Positions 1-10,992 of a stretch of DNA of 64,000 bases are shown piece after piece (positions within the stretch are counted from its first letter, which is position 1; the number at the start of each line of letters is the position of its first letter). The DNA comes from Lunularia cruciata (Eukaryota > Streptophyta > Marchantiopsida > Lunulariales > Lunulariaceae), in assembly GCA_948567375.1 (NCBI GenBank), contig OX419761.1, positions 19,842,501 to 19,906,500 on the forward strand, written 5' to 3'. The translations under genes were made by a program, and so were the position numbers. The notes beneath the pieces were generated by a model that was not told the DNA's origin, did not search any database, and was given only the letters and a program-made list of their open reading frames with translations.

Positions 1-1015
1 CAAAATGAGATTATCTTTGCCCTCACTTTTTAAGGGGGGTCTGGGCAAGTCCAACCATTGCTGAATTTGAACCTATGAACAAGTAGATCATAAGATGCAA
101 GCCATTGCATTTTGAATGGCATCATGAACTCTAGTGTGCTCTCCACCAATAGCACATTGTAAAATGTGAATGCCATGTGTGTCATATTTAGATCCACAAT
201 AGCACTAGAAGTGTTGGATGTTGTAATTCTAGAAGTAGACAAAGTATTGTTGTAACTCTTCAAATATGAAGCGAACGTTCTTAATCAACTAGGAGACATG
301 GAGCCAAGCTCAAGAGCCTTGCTCAAGAGCCTTTCCCTTTGCAAGAGAGAATCCTAACACTATAAAGTAAAGGGTTGTCAATAGGGATGATGGTAAGGAT
401 GAAATTTTGCATATGTAGACTAATATCCACTTAAATCTTCTTAATATCTATGGAGAAATAAATGAGCGGAGTGTTGTATGTGCCAGACCTGGCAATAGAT
501 CTTGTGCTAACAAAAGAGATGATTCAAAATTATGGATGCTTGAATCTACTATCAAGACAATTGCTAGTAAAAAGGGAAATTGTTGTTTAAGAACCAATTT
601 TCTTATATTAAAGCAACTAGTGCTCATGCTCTTAGATATGCTATCAATGCTATTGCATTGATATGCAATGTGAGACCACATCCTCTCATAGTTGGAGAGA
701 GAGCTATTTGTTGTCTATGTCGTGCTTTTAATAGCTTGGGGAGCCCAAATAGAGTGGAGAATTTACAACATATTGTATTATCAAGAGGCATGTAGATGGG
801 ATATGAGTACGTTGTGTGTGGGTAAGTATGTGCAAGATAGGAGGCTCTAGGGACATAGTATCTTGTGAGGACAGAGTAGGCCTCTTGTGCGTTCTCCAAA
901 AAAGGGAGTAGATTAGCTTGAGCTTTAGCTTGAACCAAAGTGTATGAGATAAATGAGCTACAAAAGTTATCCACTATTAGAGGAGAGCCCAATACCTTCA
1001 AGCCTCTTACTAGGA
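1..1015 (-). mobile_element. LINE (non-LTR retroelement) fragment A, C-terminal reverse-transcriptase region
   Basis: Decayed minus-strand coding. The clearest piece (624-1001) reads VLGSPL, then a block ending in RASYL and later MRGCGLTL. This succession is typical of the region after the palm domain in plant-type non-LTR reverse transcriptases (conserved VLG-P, then a GG-GL motif). Further downstream pieces lie at 30-263 and 448-681. Several stops and frameshifts make it non-functional. The same family occurs at 5866-6161/13997-14445, 33633-34795, 47283-47635 and 50321-50603/59935-60175. The fragment runs off the left edge of the window. Confidence 0.65.
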
Positions 1016-1129
1016 ACTAGAACAATAGTGGGAAGTCGGAGTGAGAACTATATGTGGACTCAAAATCTTGCACTTACATGTTTAGTCTTGTGAATGATCC
1101 AAGAGAGAATTAGGAGAATGGAAAATCAG

Positions 1130-1430
1130 AGTGGGATTATCAAGTGAGAGAAACTCCAAATATTTGCTTGAGTGCAAGTTTTGGTATTTTAAACAACTTG
1201 GGTACAAGGTTCCCAAGAAGCTTCTTTCTAAAAACCATATTATTTGGTGTGCAAGCTAAGTTAATTATTTACTTTATATGCAAACTAAGCTAGTTATTTA
1301 TTTTGCATACAAGTTAAGATAACCATCAACTTGGTATACAAGTTACTCAACCCTTGGAAGATTAATAAAAACTTTTCACCAAGAAACTTTATGGATGCTT
1401 CTAGAAACATTCGCAGAAACATGAAACATG
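1130..1430 (-). repeat. Chromovirus-type LTR remnant
   Basis: In inverse orientation this stretch resembles the LTR of the chromovirus at 17258-27308: repeated AAGCTT-containing blocks, 'gcaagctaag' modules and a 'ttggtattt' block that is the reverse of the LTR TATA region. Very similar copies lie at 34910-35215, 14550-14765 and 60250-60490. No internal coding region is attached here, so it may be a solo LTR. Boundaries are approximate. Confidence 0.5.
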
Positions 1431-3086
1431 AAACAGAAACATTTAAAGTTTCGGAGGTATATGCTAATGCTCCCACCTATTAGCTATATTAGATTTGGCT
1501 ATATTCAAATCGGCCTGCTAAGAATACCCATAAGCTTTGAATTATTTCATCGCCAAAACTACAAAGGCTATTTGAACTTTAATTGGAGTTCAAACTCTAA
1601 ACATATACGCGTTTCAAGTTTCTTGCGTAGTTGATATCTTGCAGATTATTGTTTAGTGACCAGATATCTTGTCAGAGCAAGCTGAATTCTTGAGCAGTAA
1701 GACTAGTACAGTGAGTATTGAGTGATAGGTAACTCATTATCAATTTGACAAAGTTACTACATCAATTCCCATGATTCTCATCGTATTTAGTTGAGGTGTC
1801 CGTCTGGTTGGAGGATTTCCCTTTATGTGGGCCAATGTGCACGATATAGAGGCATCATTGTATTGAGTTACCGACATGACTTGCTCTCCGTGCAAGTTTT
1901 GGGATCATTGATGGTGTTACCTGGATTAACTTCTACCTACATCTCAGGTCGCACACAGGGGAATCGTCCTTCCTCCTCGAGGAATGGACTCTTGTCTTTC
2001 TTTTTCTTCTTGACTGAAACCTCTTGTTGATTCGTGTGGGAGCTGTCATTACTCTAAAAGTGTTTCCAAAGCATATCAAACTCGGATTCCGAAACTGTAG
2101 GGAGCAGACGGCAGAAGGATAAGGACCAAGAGACGCTGTGCGTGGGGAACGGCGACGGTAAGACATTTGCTCAGTCTGAACTAGAAGAATTTGCTAACCT
2201 CACTATATTCATTTGACTGCTGCACGCATGATAAGAGGAAGGGATGTAAGTGCACCAAATTCGGGAAGATTGCAAGTAACCCAAGACATGCAGACACACC
2301 AACAACAGAAAGAACATCAGCCGTTTCTATGTATGCTGCTGAATGATGAAAGCCCTGTGGTATGCCCCTCATCGCATGCCTTCAACACCGATCATAAGTA
2401 TGGCCACATCTTCAGTCGATACTTTTCCTTTGAAGCACATACAGAGGTACAGATGTATATCGATGATCATTTCGAGATAATTACCTTCTATTAAAGAACC
2501 TTTCCTTTTGAGACTAACTGCACGCTTCTAACATCCTCTCGTGTGCTCCGATCCACCAAATTCTGGCTGAGAACAGCTCTAGTGACACAAGTATATGCTT
2601 TTGGCTCTAGGCCAAAAGCATATACATAACTTTACCGTGCATGTACCCGAAACCACCTTGGAACTGTGTATCACCGTGGTGTGCGTAGCATCTGTAGCAG
2701 GAGCCACTTAGGAGAAACCAAAATTTGCAACTTCTACAATCGGATTGCTAAATTCAAACGATATTGACAGGTTGGTTCGCAAATGGATGCCGCAAAAGAA
2801 TGTTCTCCCGATAGCTGCAGTGCCAATTATACAACCGTGCGCTCCTACAAGACCTCGACTCGCGGTAATGGGTCGATTAAATGTGCTGAAAGTTCCCCCA
2901 GTTGCGCAGTTTAGGATCTCGAGTTCAACGCTCTAGAAGTGGTTGCTCGTCGGTTGCATTTGCAAAAGATGCAGACTACGCCTAACTTTCTGACAATTGA
3001 AGGACGGAAGATGCAGATTGCAGCACTATCCCCATGGTTTGACGATGATATTGATGTTGATACCTGCGAATGCTCTTCTATAGATG
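1431..3086. other. 3' flank of the receptor-kinase gene, duplicated in unit 2
   Basis: No credible gene; the open frames here are short and unsupported. The stretch is nearly colinear with 35208-38240. Examples are the block around 1797-2030 matching 36824-37025 and the block 2160-2500 matching 37240-37600. It therefore belongs to the duplicated kinase unit. It holds the conserved hairpin at 2591-2625. In unit 2 the same region is interrupted by a LINE at 35557-36814, which shows that the insertion came after the duplication. Confidence 0.6.
2591..2625. other. Perfect 15-bp hairpin downstream of the kinase gene
   Basis: Two 15-base arms (gtatatgcttttggc and its exact complement) enclose a 5-base loop. 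The structure lies about 460 bases beyond the kinase stop codon. It recurs at 37713-37747 with identical arms but a different loop. Its role is unknown. Confidence 0.75.
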
Positions 3087-5120
3087 TCAATCCGTCAGTT
3101 GCTCTTCTTGGCTTCCTGGCATGGCGTATCGAGGCCCATCACTTTGATACTTCGTAACTGGTTTCGACGTCGGGACGGGAAGCATGCCAACACTACCTTT
3201 CAGGATCTCTACCACCTGCCTCATCTTCGGTCGTTCGTTTGGATCCGGATGGGAACACAAAAGCCCAAGATGTAGTAACAGTTCCATCTGTATTGTATCA
3301 AACTCGCCTTGAAGCTTTTGATCTACAACAGACAATTGTGTCCCTTGACTCAAATTTTCCCAAACCCAATCCACTAATGCAACCTCCTTCTCCGGCAGTA
3401 GAGGACTGAGAACCCGCCTTCCGCAAGCGACCTCCAAAGCTACCACTCCAAATGCAAAGACATCGGTCTTCTCTGTGAACTTCCCTGTGAATTTCCCACC
3501 CGAGCCCGACGGTACTTCAGGGGCTATGTATCCACATGTTCCGGCCAAGAAAGTGGTGGCTGGGTTCTGATTACGCTCCACCATTCGAGCTAATCCAAAG
3601 TCTCCTAACATTGCATTGAAATCCTCATCCAGCATAATATTGCTAGTCTTAAAGTCCCGGTGAATAATCTGCTTTCTCGAATTCTCATGAAGATAAAGCA
3701 AAGCCTCAGCAGCACCGGTGATGATTTCGAATCTAGTTTTCCATTCTAAGACCGATCCTTCAACTGGATGAAATAGAGCCTTATCTAAACTTCCGTTAGC
3801 GACCAGTTCGTAAACCAATAACAAGTTACCTTTGTCCATACACCATCCGAGCAGCTTGACAATGTTACGGTGGCGAAGCTGGCTGATGATGGACACCTCA
3901 GCCTTGAATTCCCTTGAACCTTGACGAGAGTCGGTGCTCAATCTCTTGACAGCCACGAGCTGTCCAGTGTTTGGCAATTTCCCTTGATACACACTTCCGA
4001 AACCTCCCTGACCTAGTTTGTAGTTTTCGGAGAACCCTCCTGTAGCCTCACTCAGTTGGTGGAAGCTGAATTGCACACTATCTGCTATTCCGGCCAGCCG
4101 TAACTCTCCTAGATCTCCAAAGTCTCCTGGAGACTCCTCAGACCGTTCTCGTGAGTCTCCAACGGATTTCCGTCTATGCAGGAAGTACAAGAGAACTGCA
4201 GAGCTTGCGAGCATGACAATAGACCCAGAAATCACTCCAGCAATTAAGGGACTATTGCTGCTTCCTGGAGAAACTTCCGGTAACAAAGCGTTGTCCTTAA
4301 AAGCTTGGAAGGTCCAGTTGTGAACTGTGTAGAAGCTATACATGTCCCCGTTAGAACCTGTAATGGCCAGGTAAATTGGGGCCGTGATTGCGAAGTGAGC
4401 AGTCAAGTTTACATGCCAATCAAGAAAGGCTTGAACAGGTCTTGAATAATTGGTATTGATTCTCACTTCTAGAACGTTAGAAGAAGAATTGTAGTCAATC
4501 CAAGTGAATATGACACCTCTTGTAAGGTTCATGTTCGTCTCATTGGCGTCTCTCACGGCAACTGATGCTAGTGTGTCGACGTCCACCCCCACATGATTGG
4601 GGCTGATGTCGTTTATTTCAGGATTTCGGAAGGTATCAAACTCAACAGCCAAAGTGCGGACAACTTGTTGCCCATCTTTTCGGTACACACCAAAAGAGGC
4701 CCCGGTCCATCCTGGAAATATATGATCACTTAGCAAGGCGAACATCAAGCCATCGCCTGGCAACCGGCTGCCAATGTCCATGCTGAAGCTGAACGTGCTG
4801 TTGAATGATAACCATCGATCTGGAATTACGTCCTGCAACTGAACCCCAACGATAGCCCTGCCCATAGTATATTGCATTAATTTGGATGCATCCGATGCGT
4901 TCATACCCTCGATAGCATCACGCAGGGGAACAAGCGTCAGTTCTCCAGACGTCGTACTGGCGTTCTGATAACACTGAAAAATACTGGAGTTGCACTGCGG
5001 AAATGGATCTCCGTTCGTTCCCAGCGAGAAATGTTCAAGTGGTGATATGGTGAGAACTGAGAGCTCAGGGCTGAAAGCTGAGATCGAAACCATAAGCAGA
5101 ATCAAGTTCAACCGAAACAT
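3087..5120 (-). CDS. L-type lectin-domain receptor-like kinase (intact)
   Basis: A 677-residue intronless frame with the full layout of a plant L-type lectin receptor kinase, a plasma-membrane receptor with a legume-lectin ectodomain used in defence or environmental sensing. A hydrophobic N-terminus (about 1-20) serves as signal peptide. The lectin domain spans about 22-272. It has AVEFDTF at 158-164 (putative metal ligands E160 and D162, with N166 and D171 nearby), HVGVDVDTL at 176-184 and a WIDY block near 207-210. One transmembrane helix lies at about 292-314. The kinase domain is about 364-640: glycine loop GQGGFGSVY (370-378), K392, E408, HRD catalytic loop 487-489, DFG 507-509, APE 533-535. 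All catalytic residues are present, so an active RD kinase is expected. One oddity is HRDFKTSN, where the family usually has HRDVKTSN. The first ATG fits the signal peptide and matches the start in copy 3 (49570). Two broken paralogues lie at 38205-44298 and 47643-49570. The ligand is unknown. Confidence 0.95.
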   Translation of the reverse strand: MFRLNLILLMVSISAFSPELSVLTISPLEHFSLGTNGDPFPQCNSSIFQCYQNASTTSGELTLVPLRDAIEGMNASDASKLMQYTMGRAIVGVQLQDVIPDRWLSFNSTFSFSMDIGSRLPGDGLMFALLSDHIFPGWTGASFGVYRKDGQQVVRTLAVEFDTFRNPEINDISPNHVGVDVDTLASVAVRDANETNMNLTRGVIFTWIDYNSSSNVLEVRINTNYSRPVQAFLDWHVNLTAHFAITAPIYLAITGSNGDMYSFYTVHNWTFQAFKDNALLPEVSPGSSNSPLIAGVISGSIVMLASSAVLLYFLHRRKSVGDSRERSEESPGDFGDLGELRLAGIADSVQFSFHQLSEATGGFSENYKLGQGGFGSVYQGKLPNTGQLVAVKRLSTDSRQGSREFKAEVSIISQLRHRNIVKLLGWCMDKGNLLLVYELVANGSLDKALFHPVEGSVLEWKTRFEIITGAAEALLYLHENSRKQIIHRDFKTSNIMLDEDFNAMLGDFGLARMVERNQNPATTFLAGTCGYIAPEVPSGSGGKFTGKFTEKTDVFAFGVVALEVACGRRVLSPLLPEKEVALVDWVWENLSQGTQLSVVDQKLQGEFDTIQMELLLHLGLLCSHPDPNERPKMRQVVEILKGSVGMLPVPTSKPVTKYQSDGPRYAMPGSQEEQLTD

Positions 5121-5865
5121 TGTGGCAGGTGACAGGCGATAACATTCGTGTCTGCTCTGAGTTATTGGTTAACGTATACTTGGAGCTAAAATCTATGACC
5201 TCGAGCCCTGAGACTAAGAAAACAAAGGCATGACCTCTCCCAACACAGTTAGAATTTGGATACTTACAACTATTCGTGACCCGAATTTAGAACTAGCGCT
5301 GTCAGCTACTCGCAATGCGGAAGAAGGTGCAGATGAGTTCGAGAACTAATGGCAGCTCAAGAATTTGCCCCCCTTCAGAGGATCTGAGTGGGGCCAACTC
5401 TACGTATTGGATGACCATAAGGAAATTCCACACTTCACGAAGAAATTTCAACGCGTGGCACGCTTCGCTCACTTTTTGACTTTGTCCACGTCTTCGGTTA
5501 CCTCTGACCTCCCAAACAAACTTACCTACAAACTTGTGGACATACGACCAGGAATCTTGTGAGGATCGTACTACTTATGGACTGCCACCTTTTGGACAGA
5601 GATACTGTACCGTCATATAGTTTGAAGCTCGTGGTATGTAGCTGAAAGTTTCCAATGCTTGAATGATGAAGACCGATTTGTTTGGAAACTTTAAACCAAG
5701 AGGATGCAAATTGACAGCTTAGTTTTTCCTTATGTAGTTTCTAGGAAAAAGTAGAGGACATCTGGTAGCCTTGAACCTTTATGTCCGTCAAGACCTGACA
5801 TATTTCAAAGTAAACAGTGAAATCTGGTTATTTCTCCAAGAGGTGCATGATGCGAATCCGGCCAA
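5121..5865 (-). promoter_or_regulatory. 5' flank of the intact receptor-kinase gene
   Basis: No gene was recognised. The stretch is colinear with 49571-50320 upstream of copy 3, and its distal half matches 44300-44690 upstream of copy 2. It must hold the promoter and 5' untranslated region of the kinase, but I see no unambiguous TATA box and assign no start site. Conservation reflects duplication and is not by itself evidence of function. Confidence 0.5.
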
Positions 5866-6161
5866 GGTTCTAGTTCTTAGTAAAAGGTTTGAGAATGAGG
5901 GTATTGGTCACCCTCTAGGAGTGGATAATTTTGTAGTTTATTTATCGTAAACACTTTGGTTCAAGCTATAGACCATGCTCGTCTACTCTCTCATTTGGGG
6001 AACACAATGGTGACTTACTCCATCCTCATAAGTTGTTATGCCCCTAGGTCTCATATCAATCACTTACTTACCCACCCACAAAGGTACTCTCACTTCATTC
6101 TCCATGCCTTTGATAGTCCATATACCACATTCTCTCCACTCTATTAAGGTCATGTATGTTC
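5866..6161 (+). mobile_element. LINE fragment C, left part (split by a gypsy element)
   Basis: Plus-strand homologue of fragment A. The 'gagtggataattttgtag' block matches the complement of the 970-1000 region. The fragment breaks exactly at the gypsy LTR (6162) and resumes at 13997. Joining the flanks around the 4-base duplication GTTC gives the same spacing as the uninterrupted relative at 47595-47625, so the gypsy element inserted into this LINE copy. Confidence 0.65.
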
Positions 6162-6853
6162 TGTGAGCCGGCCTGTCTCTCACTCAGGATGAACCTCTGA
6201 TGGCTATTATGGTAGCGCACCATGGACTAAGAAGGCAAAGAACCACAACTTCATCATACTCCTCCAAAGTTAACACTCCAAGACTCAAGACATTGCTCAC
6301 TAGAGAACTCAATGAGAGCAAGATAGTTGCAAATGAAAGGATGATCAGTACCTCCTCACCCCTTGTTTATATACATGTGAAATAGTTACATACAAAAGTT
6401 ACTAATTACCGTAGTAACTCAAGTTACTAGACTAAAATTCAAGTAAAGTCAAAAAGTAGAAAGGAATATCCATTCACATGGGCATATTCCCCTAAGCATG
6501 TGATCTTATCTTGATCCAACCACTAAGTCAAGGATTCGTTCACATGGGTTATCCTTGGACTAAAGAAGAATCTAAAATAAAAAGGCTTGCGTGCCCAAGA
6601 GTTCTCAACTCTTTCCTCAAAGCCAAACACCTAGGAATAATACCAAGTCAACACACTAAAATCCAAAATAGTGGTGCTCATCTTTTCTACTTCCTCTAAA
6701 GTAAGGTCTCCTCTATCTTAGCTATGACTAACTTTAGCTAACCATGACTAATATAGAACCATCCTTTATCTCTATATAAATAGTATCTCTTAAGTACTTG
6801 TAATACCAAGCTAAATATCACAATACCGCACACATGCACAAATGGGTGTTACA
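6162..6853 (-). repeat. Element 1 LTR (3' LTR)
   Basis: TG...CA-bounded 692-bp direct repeat of 13305-13996. In the element's orientation a TATA-like motif (complement of tttatata at 6366-6373) lies in the promoter-proximal part. Confidence 0.92.
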
Positions 6854-6866
6854 TTTACCCCCAGAC
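6854..6866 (-). other. Polypurine tract of element 1
   Basis: On the minus strand this reads gtctgggggtaaa, directly against the 3' LTR. This is the expected place and composition for the plus-strand DNA primer of an LTR retrotransposon. Confidence 0.7.
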
Positions 6867-6901
6867 TAAGTTTTCACTTTGTCCTCAAAGTGAAGGTCTC
6901 T

Positions 6902-7483
6902 CTACCTTCTATGGTACATCTTCAACTTATCATTGTTAATCCTATCAAAGTGTCTTCCTCCCAACTCCTTGAGATCATAGGTGTAATTTCCCCACACCTT
7001 CTCCACTATGAAAGGTCCAAAGTACTTAGGCAAAAACTTCTTTTGCACTCTCTTGAATCGAATAGAATCAAACAACATTACCCAATCACCTTCTTTGAAA
7101 GTCTCCACCTTCTTCTTGCCTTGCCTCTTGTCATAGCTCTCCTTTTGTTTCCTTTGGGCTTGCTCCACTCAAACCATAGCAACTGCTCTTGCCTCTTCCA
7201 ACTCCATGAAATGATCCTTCCTTGACTTCTCTGCATCACCTCCTTGTGCTTTCTTCAATCTCCTATGAATGCTTTGGAAGGTAGGAAGATCAAAGTGAAT
7301 AGGTAAGGCAGACTCAATACCATACACCAATTGAAATGGAGAATATACGGTGGAAGTCTTCATGGTTGTCCTATACTCCCACAAAACTGCATGAATCCTC
7401 TTGTCCCAATGATGTTTAGCCCCCTCTATTTCTGCATCTTTGGCCAACATCATGCACAAGGTCTGATTGGTTCTCTCTGCCAA
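6902..7483 (-). pseudogene. Element 1 integrase C-terminal part
   Basis: Two abutting frames. 7169-7483 begins AERTNQTL, carrying the third acidic residue (E) of the integrase DDE triad, and ends in the core C-terminus. 6902-7168 holds a basic stretch followed by a GDWVML and KYFGPF block, typical of the gypsy integrase C-terminal (GPY/F-type) domain. A frame change separates them from the rest of pol (7538-9148). There is no chromodomain or other tail before the polypurine tract. Confidence 0.8.
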
Positions 7484-7537
7484 GCCATTGGAATTTGGCT
7501 TATAGGATGTAGTTACTCTATGTGTGATAGAGAAATG

Positions 7538-9148
7538 TCATAGCATGGTTGTAGTAATGCTTCTTGTAAACTCTCTTCCTCTATCAGAAACCAACCCCAA
7601 AGGGCATCCAAACCTAGTGATAATGTGTTCATAAAGAAATCTACCCACTTCATCTTCATTCTTGTCCCTCAATGGTCTAGCCTCAACCCACTTGGTAAGG
7701 TAATCAGTAACTACCACAATGTACCTATTGTTCCTTGGGGTTCTATTGAGAGGACCTACAAAATCAATTCCCCACTTCTCAAAAGGTCCTAGCAATGGAA
7801 TTGATCTAAGTGGTGGATTGGATATAGACTTTCTAGCAAAAGCTTGACAAACATGACAAGTTTTGCAATAATCAAGACAATCCTTGAAAATCCCTCTCCA
7901 ATGGTAACTTGCATCTAGAATCTTGGAAGCAGTCACCTTTCCTGCAAAGTGTCTTCCACATACTAAACCTTCATGAAACTCCTTTATGAGTAGGATAGAC
8001 TCTTCCTTACCCACTGCTCTTTGAAGTAGACCATCTGCTCCTTGGTGAAAAAGAATATCCTCCACCATTGTGTAAGGTCTAGATCTTGCTGCAAGGGCCT
8101 TCCTCTCCCTAGCATGCATCCCTTCTGGATAGTTACCTCTTGTCACAAAATCCACAATCTCCTTGTACTCCACTGGAACCTCTTTAGTGACTGAGATTGT
8201 CATGAGCTCCTCATCCGGGAAGGAATCATCCACTGGCTCATCTCCATCATGATCATAGGCTCTAGATAAAAGATGAACATTTGCATGTTTCTTTCCTGGC
8301 CTATCCTCAATGGTGTAGTCATACTCAGACAAGAGTATCATCCATCTTGCTAGTCTCCCCTCAACATTAGGCTTGTTGAAGATGTACTTCAAAGCCTTGT
8401 GATCCGTGACAATTGTGGCTTTCCCTCCAATCAAGTAGTGTCTAAACTTCTTGAGACCAAAGATCACTGCCAACCCTTCTCTCTCCATGACAGAGTAGTT
8501 TTTCTCTACTGAAACCATCTGCCTACTAGCATAAGCTATTGGATGATCATGCCCATCTTGGTCTAATTGACTAAGAGTGCATCCTATAGCTACATTAGAC
8601 GCATCAGTGTAGAGGAGGAAAGGCTTACTCCAATCAGGTTTAGCAAGAATTGGAGCTATAACAAGGGATTGCTTGAGCTCCTCAAAAGCTTTGAGAGTCT
8701 CCTTGTCCTCCAAAATCACCATGTAATCTACACCCTTCTTCATGTAGATGGTCAATGCATAAGCCTTGTTGGAAAATGAGAAGATGAACCTCCTATAGTA
8801 TCCAACCATCCCCAAGAATTGGCGGAACTTTGTCAAGCTTGAAGGGAATGGAAGGTCTGAGATTTTTCTCACCTTCTCAGGATCAATTGCTATTCCATCC
8901 TTGGAGATGATGTGCCCCAAAAGTAGACCTTCTTCACATCCAAAAATGCATTTCTCTAGGTTGAGTGATGCATTTGCCTCATCCAAGTGTTGCAAGACTT
9001 TGATTAGGTGCTCAAAGTGCTCCTCCTTGCTCCCATAGACACAAAAGTCATCAATGAAGTCTCTCACAAATTTCCCAATGAAAGGTTCAAATACCTTGTT
9101 CATGAACCGTTGGAATGTGGCTGGAGTATTGCAAAGCCCAAAAGGCAT
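7538..9148 (-). pseudogene. Element 1 reverse transcriptase, RNase H and integrase core
   Basis: A 536-residue open frame. It starts at the MPFGLCNTPATFQ motif of gypsy reverse transcriptases and contains the catalytic FIDD box in FVRDFIDDFCVYG. A connection block and RNase H follow (TDAS, then VTDHKAL). The integrase zinc-binding region comes next (a CKTCHVC pair after a histidine-containing stretch), then the integrase core with GIDFVGPL and SDRGREF giving the first two catalytic aspartates. It ends shortly after the second Asp, and the Glu is in the separate frame at 7169-7483. The first half of the polymerase lies in 9194-10063. This long surviving frame shows limited decay. Confidence 0.9.
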
Positions 9149-9193
9149 GACCTTGAAAGCGTAAGTTCCCCAAGGTGTGGTGAATGTGGTGAG

Positions 9194-10063
9194 TTATTGA
9201 TGCTTTAGTGCAATCTTGATTTGGTTATATCCACTATAACCATCTCCAAAACTGTACCTCTCATGACTTGCAACCTCCTCCAAGATCTCACCAATGAATG
9301 GCAATGAGTAGTAGTCCTTCTTGGTAACAACATTGAGCTTCTTGTAATCCAAACATACTCGAAGCTTGCCATTCTTTTTCTTCACAATGACAATAGGAGA
9401 CACCCATTCTGAATTCTCTACCTCAAAGATAAATCCAGCCTCCTTGAGCTTATCAATCTCCTCCTTCACAACCAAAGATATTGGTGGGCTAATGCAACGT
9501 TGCTTTTGGCGGATTGGTCTTGCATGTGATTCCACCTCTATCTTGTGCTCCTCCAAGGTGACTTCCTCCAAATCCCTATAACTAGAAGCAAACACATGGA
9601 TGAACTTGCGGAAAATTTCCTCAAATCTCACCTTCTCCTCCTTGGTAACATTTGGACCATACTTGAGGGTAGATAACCTTCTCTCTACCTCCTCAAGTGT
9701 CAATGGTGATTTATCTGGGTCCTTCAAAACCTCTAGCTTAGATGCAAAATCCATAGCACACAAAGGATACACATCTGAATCGGATTTGGATTTAGATTCA
9801 TCCTCCTCCGTGGAAGTCTCCTCTTCCATGCTTGTGTCCACACCTGAAGCTCCTTCTTCAGAATCTGATTCCCAATAATCAAAAGATGATGTATCTAAAT
9901 GTGAAGTGTTGGTGGTGTTAGTCACAAGAACTGTGACTCTATGGTTTGATGGCCCAATCCTCAAGTACCCTTTGTGCCATCGATCAGCTGTGTGTGCTGC
10001 TCTCAACCATGGCCTCCCAAGAAGTAAGTCATGGCTTGAATCCTTCAAGACTTGGAAAGTCAT
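9194..10063 (-). pseudogene. Element 1 protease end and N-terminal half of reverse transcriptase
   Basis: A 289-residue frame opens with DLLLGRPWL, the end of a retropepsin domain. An acidic serine-rich linker follows (around residues 60-95). Then comes the start of reverse transcriptase: WVSPIVIVKKKNGKLRVCLDY, then KLNVVT and a GYSGYNQI block, where the first catalytic Asp region would be (SFGDGYSGY). It stops about 45 bases short of the frame at 7538-9148. Confidence 0.88.
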
Positions 10064-10117
10064 GAGATTTTAAACTCCCATAACTGAAACTACCACTTTA
10101 TCCATCACCCCTACTGG

Positions 10118-10729
10118 TCAAACTTGTTGCTTGTTTGCCATGCTCACCACAAATGTTGAAGGTCTTGAGGGTATCATACCCAACTTCTTCATCAACCTTT
10201 CTGACATGGCATTTAATGTTGATCCTCCATCAACCAATGCATCCTTGATGTTGTGACCATTCACTCTCACATTAATCTTGGAGGTATATTCAGAAGCCTC
10301 CCATGGTGCTGGCTTGGCATCCATCACCCCCATTGATACTGGAACTTTTGCCTTCTTCTTCCTCTTGCACCTTGTAGAACTCAAACCACCTCTAAGCTCC
10401 TTTCTCAAGGTAGGGTTCAAAGCAATCAATTGGCCTACTATGATGTTAGCCTTGTGACTACCAACATTCTCCAACATATTGTAGTTCCATTGTTGCTTTG
10501 AAATCAAGAAATCCTCCATCCCCAACTTCTTCCTTGGAATCTTTGTTGTTGATGGTGTTGAGGTGCAAGTGCTCCTAGTAGACATAGGAGTATCCTTGCT
10601 TGGAGTAAATCCTTGAGAAGAGTGAACATCCTCTGCAAAACGAGCTCTCTTCTTCTCTTGTGCCAAAAGCTCCAAATTAAGACTCTTGGAGTTTGAGCAC
10701 TCTCCCTTCTCATACTTGCTCTCCACCAC
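10118..10729 (-). pseudogene. Element 1 protease region
   Basis: A 203-residue frame. A basic, serine/threonine-rich linker is followed near the C-terminus by ALVDGGSTLNAMS, the retropepsin active-site block in the D-G-G-S variant seen in plant gypsy elements in place of D-S/T-G. The domain continues in 9194-10063 after a stop and frame change near 10065-10117. Confidence 0.8.
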
Positions 10730-10773
10730 ATCTATGGATGCTATCTCCTTACCTTTTTTGGATTAGGAGCCAC

Positions 10774-10980
10774 TTAGGTTTCACTACCACCCTCTTTCTC
10801 TCTATTGGCTCCCTCATAACCCCTTCCTCCATGGTAAGTGGAATTTGGGCAATTCCTTTGGATATGGCCTCTTCCTCCACAACCAAAACAATTTCTATCA
10901 TTGAAATTGTTGGCTGGTTGAACTCCTCTATATGGATAGTTTCCATAACTCCTAGGCCCTCTCTCTATATTCTGATCCAC
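10774..10980 (-). pseudogene. Element 1 nucleocapsid zinc knuckle
   Basis: A 68-residue fragment with CFGCGGRGHIQRNC, a perfect CX2CX4HX4C knuckle flanked by Gly/Arg-rich sequence. This is the usual nucleocapsid, placed downstream of capsid and before protease. A second knuckle lies far upstream at about 12243-12285. Confidence 0.85.
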
Positions 10981-10992
10981 CTCTCTCTTCTC

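Noticed and set aside
9366-9878. Plus-strand frames opposite the gypsy polymerase
   Set aside because: Shadows of the minus-strand reverse-transcriptase coding, which carries the conserved motifs.
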